A DNA stretch of 13,471 nucleotides from Gammaproteobacteria bacterium (GTDB taxonomy: Bacteria; Pseudomonadota; Gammaproteobacteria; Steroidobacterales; Steroidobacteraceae), in the NCBI GenBank assembly GCA_030043215.1, contig JASHYG010000309.1, positions 1-13,471 on the forward strand, written 5' to 3'. Shown piece by piece: positions 1 through 6,746 of this stretch (position 1 is its first letter; the number at the start of each line of letters is the position of its first letter). The notes beneath the pieces were generated by a model. It had not been told where the DNA came from, did not search any database, and saw only the letters and a list, made by a program, of their open reading frames with translations. The position numbers and the translations under genes are program-made.

Positions 1-1208
1 GGATTCACGAGCGGCCGCCACATCCACTCGCCGCTGCCGCTCTGGATCGTGAGCCCGTCGCTGTCGTGCACCTCTGGACGGTAGTCGTCGAAGCGGTGGC
101 CCGACGGGTCCTCGCCGTAGAGGAACATGGAGGTGAGCGGCGCGACGCCGAGCTTCGCGATGCTCTTGCGCGGAAAGAGCTCCGACGTCACCGTCACTTG
201 CGTGACCCCGCCCGGCTGCACGTCGAACTCATAGGCGCCGGCGATGCTCTTGCTGTCGAGCAACGCGTAGAGGGTGAGCGTGCGCTCCTGCGGGCCGGGC
301 TTCACCAGCCAGAAATCCGTGAACCCGGGAAACTCCTCCCCCTTCGTCGACGCCGTGTCGACCGCGAGTCCACGCGCGGAGAGACCGTAGACCTCGTTGC
401 GGCCGAGCACGCGAAAGTAGGAGGCGCCGAGAAACACGATCAGCTCATCCTTGTACGTCGCCGTCTGCAGCGGATAGTGGATACGGAAACCGGCGAAGCC
501 GAGCTGAGCCGGCAGATTCTGGGCGAGCGCAGCGAGCTTCCCGAAGTCGAACCACGCCGGGTTGTAGTGGATGGGATGAACGACGCCATCCACCACCTCG
601 GAGATCTCCACCCGCTGACCGAAGTTGAAGCCGCGGTGGAAGAACTGCACCTCGAACAGCGACTGATCGCGCCAGAGCGCGAAGTGCGAGCGGAAGCGGA
701 TGTCCTGATACTGGTCGTAAGTCAGGTGCGCGAGGCTCGCGGGAAGCCGCGGAGACAGATCGCGGTAAGGCGCGCCCGCGCGCTCGCGCGCGAGCTGCAC
801 AACGTCGGCGTAGGTGAACGGTCGAGGCGCGGCGGCGGCCGGCGCCGGCGCTGGCGCCGGCGGATTCTGCGCGGCCGGCCGCTGCGCACCCGGGCTCGGC
901 TGTGCGGGCTGCAGCAGCTGCGCCAGCAAGGGCTGTCGAGAGGGATTCGGCTGAGACGATTGCGGCTGGGCAGCCGGCGATGGCTGAGCGGGCTGCGTTT
1001 GCTCGGCAGTCGGCGGTGATTGAGAGGGCGTCGGTGATTGAGCAATCGGCGGCGCCTGTTGCGAGGCGGCCGGCGCCGGCACCACGGCGGATCTCAAAGC
1101 TGGGCGTTGTACCCTCGATGTCGGAAACAACGTGAAGCCGCCGATCGAGCTCGCCAAGTAGATCGCGGCGACGATCGCTGCACCCATCAAGCATTGACGG
1201 AGAAGCAC
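1..1208 (-). CDS. opgG: Glucan biosynthesis protein OpgG/OpgD family, membrane-anchored, 3' end cut by window edge
   Basis: OpgG-type proteins act in the periplasm in making the beta-1,2/1,6 backbone of osmoregulated periplasmic glucans, normally with the glucosyltransferase OpgH. About 402 codons are visible. The conserved domain starts near residue 128 (PRPFTYADVV) and carries family hallmarks: YDQYQDIRFR, LWRDQ, GFAGFRIHYPL, VFLGASYFR, GLSARGLAVDTA, GEEFPGFTDFW, ALLDS, LGVAPLTSMF, DDYRPEVHDSDGL and GEWMWRPL. The rest of the domain lies beyond the left edge. In front of it are a hydrophobic segment (about residues 4-28, including MGAAIVAAIYLASSIGG) and a Pro/Gln/Ala/Ser-rich linker (about 48-127), so I predict an inner-membrane tether with the enzyme domain outside. 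The start is GTG at 1208, chosen for the GGAAAG seven bases upstream; an ATG at 1187 would lose most of the charged N-tip and has no ribosome site. It lies 161 bases downstream of lhr, in the same direction. OpgD is the main alternative name; opgH would be expected outside the window. Confidence 0.88.
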   Translation of the reverse strand, partial: MLLRQCLMGAAIVAAIYLASSIGGFTLFPTSRVQRPALRSAVVPAPAASQQAPPIAQSPTPSQSPPTAEQTQPAQPSPAAQPQSSQPNPSRQPLLAQLLQPAQPSPGAQRPAAQNPPAPAPAPAAAAPRPFTYADVVQLARERAGAPYRDLSPRLPASLAHLTYDQYQDIRFRSHFALWRDQSLFEVQFFHRGFNFGQRVEISEVVDGVVHPIHYNPAWFDFGKLAALAQNLPAQLGFAGFRIHYPLQTATYKDELIVFLGASYFRVLGRNEVYGLSARGLAVDTASTKGEEFPGFTDFWLVKPGPQERTLTLYALLDSKSIAGAYEFDVQPGGVTQVTVTSELFPRKSIAKLGVAPLTSMFLYGEDPSGHRFDDYRPEVHDSDGLTIQSGSGEWMWRPLVN

Positions 1209-1215
1209 TCGTAGT

Positions 1216-1221
1216 CTTTCC
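1216..1221 (-). promoter_or_regulatory. Ribosome binding site that sets the opgG GTG start
   Basis: On the minus strand GGAAAG lies seven bases before GTG (1208-1206). The first in-frame ATG (1187) has no purine-rich stretch before it, so this site favours the GTG start and the longer N-terminus with its Arg-containing tip before the membrane segment. Confidence 0.5.
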
Positions 1222-1266
1222 AATCCGGCGCGCAACCTTTGAAACCGGCACGATCATTCGCGCATC

Positions 1267-1276
1267 TTGCTAGCAA
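1267..1276. promoter_or_regulatory. Perfect palindrome TTGCTAGCAA upstream of opgG, possible operator
   Basis: TTGCTAGCAA equals its own reverse complement and lies about 60 bases upstream of the opgG start in the 161-base gap after lhr. A second, weaker inverted repeat, GTCGC-6 nt-GCGAC, lies at 1301-1316. I could not place a convincing -35/-10 pair here, so a role in opgG control is only an inference. Confidence 0.25.
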
Positions 1277-1331
1277 CATTCGGGTACGGAAGCCGAGGAT
1301 GTCGCCAGCAAGCGACGGCGCGGCGTCAGGA

Positions 1332-1347
1332 GCCACACCAGTGTGGC
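1332..1347 (-). terminator. Hairpin 22 bases after the lhr stop, possible weak terminator
   Basis: GCCACAC-CA-GTGTGGC is a perfect seven-base inverted repeat with a two-base centre, just downstream of lhr on the minus strand. No run of U follows, so it is not a classical intrinsic terminator. It could be a factor-dependent stop or RNA end protector, or a protein-binding palindrome for opgG. Confidence 0.3.
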
Positions 1348-1369
1348 AGCCCTCCCCACGGCACGCTGA

Positions 1370-4300
1370 TTAAGAACTTGTCACTCTGGAGGGGACGTGC
1401 CCGAGCTGTCCGCGTGTCGGAGGCCGCGAGCCGTGGCGCACCACCGCGTTGCGCGCTTCCCAGGCCTCCCGCGGACCGAGGCTCCCGAGAAGCCGTACCT
1501 CGCCGGCCGCCAGGGTCGCGAGCGCCAGGCCGTCGCGGTACAGCACGCGATTGCCGGTGAGCGCCGGGAGCCGCGGGTCCGGCGTGACGATCCCGAGAAG
1601 GTTGAGAGGATCGGCGGCGGAGAGCGAGAGGCTCACGTCCGGGCCCGAGCCCGGGGGCCGAGGCTCGCGCGTGGCCCGCCGGGCCTCGCGCAGCAGCTCG
1701 ATGGCGTCCGGCGCGGCATATTGCTCGCCCGAGAAGCCCTCGACGAAGCGTCCCCCTCGGATCTCGCCGCGCGCCTCGAGTCTGCGGCAGCACATGAGGA
1801 TTTCGCGCCAAGGAGGCGCCCAGGAAGGCTCCCGGGCAAGCAGTCTCCAGAGAAGGACACCCCAGCGGCGCAGCAGCGTCCGGACCAGGTGCTCGACGGC
1901 TTCGCTGCGCTCGGCCGGCTCGGCTCCGCGGACGAGGGTCCACCGGCCCGAATCGGCCATGCCATAGAGTGCCGCGCGGCGGCTCCGGGGCATCCCGCGG
2001 GCGCGAGCCCCGCCCGAGCGTGGCCCCCGCCGCCGGTCCGACGGCATGAGCAGCGCACGCAGGCCGCCGAAGCTGTCCGAGCGGACGAGGCCGGCGGCGA
2101 CCAGCTCGGCGAGCGCCTCCTCGGCTTGCGCGGGCAGCAGCCGAGTCGCGTCCACGATATCGTCGAAGAACGAGGCGCCGCGGTCCTCGAGGCTTTCGCT
2201 CACCGCCCGTGCCTGGGCAGTGAGCGGCTGGGGCTCACGCCGGCCGGCGAGCGCCGCCCAGAGTCTCAGGTTGCGGCGCGCCAGGAGCGCGATCGGAGTC
2301 GCCCGTACCGGGCCCGCCCCTCGCCGGCCATCGTGGGAACTCGAGCCGAGCCGCACCCAGACGAAACGCCCCGCGAGGCAGTGCTCATCGAGCCATCGCG
2401 GCTCGTACTCGGCGATGCGCGCGGGCAGGATCTCCGCTTCCCAGGCGGCGGCCGGTGCCTCGAATCCCTCGAGCTGCGAGAGCGCCTCCGCCACGGCGTC
2501 CGGCCCCTGCATGCGCGATTCGGGGGTGAGACGCTGCCAGTCGCCGAGGAAACGCAGGAAGTCGCGCGCCGTCACGGGACTCACCTCGGCGCGCAGGCGC
2601 TTCACCGTGTAACGGTGGATCCGCGCGAGCAGCCTGCGCTCGCACCACTCGTCCGCGGGCGCGCCCGGCGTGAAGCGCCCGCGGAGCGCAAACCCCTCGA
2701 CCTGCAGCGCGGCGAGCGCGGCATCGATCTCGGTCACTGCCAGCCCGAGCGAGGCGGCGAGATCGGTCGCCGTGACCGGACCCAGGCCTTCGAGACGCCC
2801 CCGGACGACCTCCACCAGCGCCCCCTCTCGTGTCCACGCCCTGTCGGACGGCAACACCGGCGCGGCCTCCGTGATCGAGCCCGCCGGAAAGATCGCGTGA
2901 AAGAGCTCGCGCCGCTCGGCCGCGAACGTGAGCTCGGTCGCTGACCCCCCGAGCGACCCCACGGGCACCGAGACGCGAGCCGTTCGGCCCTGCGCGGCGA
3001 GCGCCGCGAGCAGCGGGGCCCACGCAGGATTGCGGCGAGTCTCCGCGGCGGTGAGAAAGCCGAGCCACTGCAGCGCATCGTGCAGCTCATCCGCGCTCTC
3101 CGCGTCGGGCCACGCCTCCTCGCGCACGCGCGCGATCGCCTCCGCGTCGAGCCTGCCGATGTCGGCGGCGGACTGCGGATCGAGCCAGCGCCGGCTCATC
3201 ACCGCCTGGGTGCGGCGCTCCTCGAGCGGCGCGTCGTCGAGATAGGCATAGGGACGCGCCGACAGCACCTCCAGCGCGAGCGGCGAGGGCTCGGTCAGAT
3301 CGTGCGCGACGACCCGGACCGTGCCGCTCTCCATCGCTCGTAGCAGCGCCTCGAAACGCTCGATGTCCATCGCCTCCTGCAGACAGTCGCGCAGCGTCTG
3401 CCTGACGAGCGGATGATCGGGAATCTCGAGCTCGCCCTGCACGTTCTCGGCACACGCGACCTGATCCGGAAAGATGGCGGCGAGCAGGTCCTCCGCTTGC
3501 ATGCGCGCGAGTGGGGGTGGCACCCGCCGACCGCCGCGGAAGCGCGGCAACGCCAGCGCGATCGACGCGGCCCAGCGCCACCGGGTCGTGAACATCGGTG
3601 CCGCGCAGACCGCCTGAGTGAGCAGCGAGCGCACGGTGGCGGAGCGCAGATACCGCGCCGCATCGGCGAGCTCGAAGCTGTGCGCGGTCGTGAGCGACAG
3701 CACCAGGCTGTCCTCCGTCGCCGCCGCCTGCAGCTCGAAGTTGAACTGGCGGCAGAAGCGCTTGCGCAGCGCGAGTCCCCACGCGCGATTGACCCGGATG
3801 CCGAAGGGTGCGTGCACGACGAGCTGCATGCCGCCCGACTCGTCGAAGAAGCGCTCGAGCACCACCGTGCTTTGCGTCGGGAGGCAGCCGAGCGCCGCGC
3901 GCGCCGCCGCGAGATAGTCCACGACCTGCGATGCCGCGGGCTCGCCGATGCCTGCGGCGGTGAGCGACGCAAGCGCCTCCTCGCGTGAGACCCCGAGCCG
4001 TTCGTCGACGTCGCGGCGCAGCCGGGAAACGGCGAGCGACAGCTCGTCCGTCCGTCCCGGTGCCTCGCCCAGCCAGAAAGGAATGGACGGCGGCATGCCC
4101 TCGGCGTCCGCAACCCGCACCGTGCCGCGCTCCACGCGCAGGATGCGGTAGGAAGTGTTGCCGAGCTGAAAGACGTCCCCGGCCAGACTCTCCACCGCGA
4201 AGTCCTCGTTGACCGTTCCCACGAGGTGTCCCGCGGGCTCGAGCAGCACGCGGTAATCCGCGGTATCGGGGATCGCTCCGCCCGAGGTGAGCGCGGTGAG

Positions 4301-5764
4301 TCGCGCCCCGCGCCGCGGCCGCAGCATGCGATGGACGGCATCGTGATGGACGAGTGCGCCATGCCGCCCGCGCCGGGTGCTGAACCCTTCCGCAAGCATG
4401 CGCACGACATCATCGAACTCGCCGCGATCGAGGTTCCGGTAGGGATGCGCCATGCGAACGCGCCGGAAGAGCTCCTCCTCGCTCCACTCGCGCGCAGCCA
4501 CCTCCGCCGCGATCTGCTGCGACAGCACGTCGAGCGATCCTGCTGGAACCGCCAGGCGATCGAGCTCGCCGCGCCGCACGGCATCGAGCAGCGCGACGCA
4601 CTCCACCAGATCGTCGCGGGAGAGCGGGAACAGCCGGCCCTTGCAGAGCCCGCCGACAGCGTGACCCGAGCGGCCGGCCCGCTGCAGGAACGAGTTGATC
4701 GAGCGTGGAGAGCCGAGCTGGCAGGCGAGATCGACATCCCCGATGTCGATGCCCAGCTCGAGCGATGCCGTCGCGACGAGCGCCTGCAGCTCGCCCCGCT
4801 TGAGGCGCTGCTCGGCCTCGAGCCTGCGCTCCCGGGCGAGACTGCCGTGATGAGCCATCACGTTCCCGGCGCCGAGCCGCTCGGAGAGCTGCCTCGCGGC
4901 GCGCTCCGCGAGACGCCGGGTATTGACGAAGATCAGTGTCGAGCGGTGCTCGCGGGCAAGCGCCGCCAACCGGTCGTAGACCTGGGTCCACACCTCGCCC
5001 GACATCACCGCCTCCAGCGGAGCCGGCGGCAGCTCCAGAGCGAGGTCGCGCCGCCGGGTGTGCCCGGCGTCGATGATCGCGCAGCGGGATGCCGGATCCG
5101 GGCCCGCGCGAGCTCCGAGGAGGAAGCGGGCGACCTCCTCGAGCGGAGTCTGCGTCGCCGAGAGGCCGATGCGCGTCGGCGCCCCGGCGAGCGCCTCGAG
5201 CCTCTCCAGCGACAGCGCGAGGTGCGCGCCTCGCTTGTTGCCGGCGACGGCGTGAATCTCATCGACGATGAGGGTCTCCGTCGTTGCGAGCATCTTGCGG
5301 CCGGACTCCGAGCCGAGCAGCACATAGAGCGACTCCGGCGTCGTCACGATGATGTGCGGCGGCTTGCGCCGCATGCTCGCGCGCTCCTGCTGCGGAGTGT
5401 CGCCCGTGCGCACCATCGTCCGGATCTCGACGGGCGGGAGCCCGAGAGCCCGCAGCTCCTCGCGGATGCCCTCGAGCGGCGCCGACAGATTGCGCTGGAT
5501 GTCGTTCGACAGCGCCTTGAGGGGCGACACGTAGACCACACGGGTCGCATCCGCGAGTCCGTGATCGAGGCCCTCGCGCACCAGCCGGTCGAGTACGGCG
5601 AGGAAGGCCGCGAAGGTCTTGCCGGAGCCGGTCGGTGCCGCGATCAAAGCATGACGGCCCGCCTGGATCGCGGGCCAGGCCTGCGCTTGCACCGGGGTCG
5701 GCGCGTCGAAGGCCTTGGCGAACCAGGCGGCTACGGCGGGGTGGAATGCATCGAGCGGACGCAT
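1370..5764 (-). CDS. lhr: Full-length Lhr-type ATP-dependent helicase
   Basis: This 1464-residue superfamily 2 helicase is close to the usual length of bacterial Lhr (about 1500). Lhr is a 3'-to-5' DNA translocase and RNA:DNA helicase linked to DNA repair. All helicase motifs are present: Q26 in PVQAQAW; Walker A APTGSGKT (43-50); Ia PLKALSND (81-88); TPES (142-145); DEIH (168-171); SAT (202-204); FVNTRR (279-284); [14 protein letters not shown] (332-345); QRAGRSGH (361-368). The next part is consistent with the Lhr core (winged helix and beta domain), and the last roughly 600 residues with the C-terminal region known in this family as a tandem array of winged helices. That part is assigned by length and similarity of layout, not by motif. 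It starts at ATG 5764, which has no clear ribosome site, 44 bases after the EthD-like gene, so coupling to the upstream genes is likely. No metallophosphoesterase gene, the partner of stand-alone Lhr-Core proteins, is beside it. Confidence 0.95.
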   Translation of the reverse strand: MRPLDAFHPAVAAWFAKAFDAPTPVQAQAWPAIQAGRHALIAAPTGSGKTFAAFLAVLDRLVREGLDHGLADATRVVYVSPLKALSNDIQRNLSAPLEGIREELRALGLPPVEIRTMVRTGDTPQQERASMRRKPPHIIVTTPESLYVLLGSESGRKMLATTETLIVDEIHAVAGNKRGAHLALSLERLEALAGAPTRIGLSATQTPLEEVARFLLGARAGPDPASRCAIIDAGHTRRRDLALELPPAPLEAVMSGEVWTQVYDRLAALAREHRSTLIFVNTRRLAERAARQLSERLGAGNVMAHHGSLARERRLEAEQRLKRGELQALVATASLELGIDIGDVDLACQLGSPRSINSFLQRAGRSGHAVGGLCKGRLFPLSRDDLVECVALLDAVRRGELDRLAVPAGSLDVLSQQIAAEVAAREWSEEELFRRVRMAHPYRNLDRGEFDDVVRMLAEGFSTRRGRHGALVHHDAVHRMLRPRRGARLTALTSGGAIPDTADYRVLLEPAGHLVGTVNEDFAVESLAGDVFQLGNTSYRILRVERGTVRVADAEGMPPSIPFWLGEAPGRTDELSLAVSRLRRDVDERLGVSREEALASLTAAGIGEPAASQVVDYLAAARAALGCLPTQSTVVLERFFDESGGMQLVVHAPFGIRVNRAWGLALRKRFCRQFNFELQAAATEDSLVLSLTTAHSFELADAARYLRSATVRSLLTQAVCAAPMFTTRWRWAASIALALPRFRGGRRVPPPLARMQAEDLLAAIFPDQVACAENVQGELEIPDHPLVRQTLRDCLQEAMDIERFEALLRAMESGTVRVVAHDLTEPSPLALEVLSARPYAYLDDAPLEERRTQAVMSRRWLDPQSAADIGRLDAEAIARVREEAWPDAESADELHDALQWLGFLTAAETRRNPAWAPLLAALAAQGRTARVSVPVGSLGGSATELTFAAERRELFHAIFPAGSITEAAPVLPSDRAWTREGALVEVVRGRLEGLGPVTATDLAASLGLAVTEIDAALAALQVEGFALRGRFTPGAPADEWCERRLLARIHRYTVKRLRAEVSPVTARDFLRFLGDWQRLTPESRMQGPDAVAEALSQLEGFEAPAAAWEAEILPARIAEYEPRWLDEHCLAGRFVWVRLGSSSHDGRRGAGPVRATPIALLARRNLRLWAALAGRREPQPLTAQARAVSESLEDRGASFFDDIVDATRLLPAQAEEALAELVAAGLVRSDSFGGLRALLMPSDRRRGPRSGGARARGMPRSRRAALYGMADSGRWTLVRGAEPAERSEAVEHLVRTLLRRWGVLLWRLLAREPSWAPPWREILMCCRRLEARGEIRGGRFVEGFSGEQYAAPDAIELLREARRATREPRPPGSGPDVSLSLSAADPLNLLGIVTPDPRLPALTGNRVLYRDGLALATLAAGEVRLLGSLGPREAWEARNAVVRHGSRPPTRGQLGHVPSRVTSS

Positions 5765-5808
5765 TGCGCCAGCATAGCGTGCCGGCGCCCTCCCCGCGCC
5801 GGGTGGGG

Positions 5809-6126
5809 TCAGGAGAGCTTGATCTCGCTCACCTGGATGACCGGCTCGATGCCGCCGGAGTAATTGCGCACGTCGGCCTGCACGGTCGCGGCGTGCGGGC
5901 CGAAGGCCCCTTGGAACGACTCGACCGAATCGAAGCGCAGGTGGCAGACGACCGCATACGCCGCCTTGGACCCCGGCGCCCCTCCCCCGATTCCCTGCTC
6001 CACGACCACCCCCTTAAGAGCCGGGCCGAGCAGCTTCTTCACCATCGGAATGTGCTTGCCGAGGTAGTAGCCCATGTCGAATTTGGCGCCTTCCTTGTTC
6101 GCATACAGCACGGTCACGGTGATCAT
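5809..6126 (-). CDS. EthD-like dimeric alpha+beta barrel protein
   Basis: This 105-residue protein matches the EthD family: an N-terminal strand ([10 protein letters not shown]), the motif [20 protein letters not shown] (about 20-39), a central strand ([10 protein letters not shown], about 56-65), and [16 protein letters not shown] (75-90) before a last strand. Family members are small dimeric ferredoxin-like barrels. The founder is encoded with an ether-degrading P450 system, but most, including this one, have no known substrate. The His in GKH is a commonly kept position. The start is ATG 6126, preceded by GGAGAG with a five-base spacer. It sits between the DUF4242 gene (78 bases upstream) and lhr (44 bases downstream), most likely in one transcript. 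No degradation genes are nearby, so I do not assign a catabolic role. Confidence 0.85.
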   Translation of the reverse strand: MITVTVLYANKEGAKFDMGYYLGKHIPMVKKLLGPALKGVVVEQGIGGGAPGSKAAYAVVCHLRFDSVESFQGAFGPHAATVQADVRNYSGGIEPVIQVSEIKLS

Positions 6127-6204
6127 GGAGGCTCTCCGGGTTGCTCGAGTCGGGGGAGCGCGACTATACCCGTGCGGCTCCCGCCGCGGAACTTGGGCGC
6201 GGGG

Positions 6205-6477
6205 CTACTCCGCGGTCGCCGGATCGATGACGCAGCTCACGGCCGAGATCCGGTTGGCCGGGAAGCCGCCGAGCTCCGCATGCCGCTTGACCAGCGACTC
6301 GTCCGTTGCGTAATAGACGCAGTAGATCTTGTCGCCGGTGACATAGCTCTGCACCCACTGGATGCTCGGCCCGAGGCTGCTCAGCACCCCGCACGACTTC
6401 TTCGAGATCGCCTTGAGCTCGCTCGCGCTCAGTTTGCCGGCGCCCGGGATCTCTCGCTCGATGACGAACTTCGGCAT
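6205..6477 (-). CDS. DUF4242 small protein (SCO4226-like)
   Basis: This 90-residue protein is a close match to the DUF4242 pattern as I remember it: MPKFVIEREIPGAGKLSASE at the start, SCGVLSSLGPSIQWVQSYVT (28-47), DKIYCVYYA (49-57), HAELGGFPANRIS (66-78) and a final VIDP. The family adopts a ferredoxin-like alpha+beta fold. One studied member, SCO4226 of Streptomyces, binds nickel. I cannot confirm here that the metal residues are kept. The start is ATG 6477, with GGAG six bases upstream. It is the first gene of the apparent DUF4242-EthD-lhr operon, and its promoter should lie in the divergent region to its right. Both small proteins have the same general fold class and may be stress or metabolite-binding proteins; this is inference. 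Confidence 0.88.
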   Translation of the reverse strand: MPKFVIEREIPGAGKLSASELKAISKKSCGVLSSLGPSIQWVQSYVTGDKIYCVYYATDESLVKRHAELGGFPANRISAVSCVIDPATAE

Positions 6478-6557
6478 GGCTCGCTCCAGATGGTGGTGGA
6501 TGGCGGGGCGCAGTGTCGCGCGCGCGGGGATCGGAGTCTTGAAACGGCAGTGAAATT

Positions 6558-6624
6558 ATTCTAAGGCCGCACCTCGGACCGAGCATAGAAGAAACGCCAA
6601 TGAAACCAATGCATTGAAAGCTTT
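6558..6624. promoter_or_regulatory. Divergent control region with clustered palindromes and a direct repeat
   Basis: This AT-richer stretch lies between the DUF4242 gene and the regulator. It holds the palindrome CTCGG-A-CCGAG (6573-6583), a direct repeat CCAATG (6597-6602 and 6606-6611, nine bases apart), the perfect palindrome CAATGCATTG (6607-6616) and AAAGCTTT (6617-6624). On the minus strand, TAGAAT (6563-6558) and TATGCT (6587-6582) are possible -10 boxes for the DUF4242 operon, but neither has a good -35. OmpR-type winged helices usually bind direct repeats, so the CCAATG pair is a candidate site for the neighbouring regulator. Confidence 0.35.
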
Positions 6625-6674
6625 GGACCCGAAAACCCCGGCGACGCGGCGGGGGTGGGTTGTTGTTGATACGT

Positions 6675-6704
6675 TCCTGAGTCTTTTCCAGGCCGTCTAT
6701 AATC
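6675..6704 (+). promoter_or_regulatory. Probable sigma-70 promoter of the winged-helix ATPase gene
   Basis: A perfect TATAAT lies at 6699-6704, rare in such GC-rich DNA and correctly oriented. The best -35 is a poor TTCCTG (6675-6680) with an 18-base spacer, which suggests that the promoter may need an activator. Transcription would start near 6711, leaving a leader of about 36 bases before the GTG at 6747. Confidence 0.5.
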
Positions 6705-6746
6705 GAGCCACTCATCCGCGGGGGAACTTGCGGTAGGCCGGGCCGC

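Noticed and set aside
445..1257. Minus-strand open frame of 270 codons starting MIVPVSK
   Set aside because: It is in a different frame from OpgG. The OpgG frame carries unmistakable family motifs over the same bases, so this is a shadow; I see no evidence of a frameshift between them.
1397..2944. Plus-strand open frame of 515 codons
   Set aside because: It is antisense to lhr, has an Arg/Gly/Pro-rich composition with no recognisable motif, and is expected from codon bias in GC-rich DNA.
4226..5863. Plus-strand open frame of 545 codons
   Set aside because: It lies opposite the best-conserved helicase motifs of lhr, which fully explain the sequence, and shows no protein family features.
6539..6562. 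Plus-strand promoter TTGAAA with TATTCT
   Set aside because: The spacer is only about 12 bases, too short for sigma-70, and a much better TATAAT lies nearer the gene.
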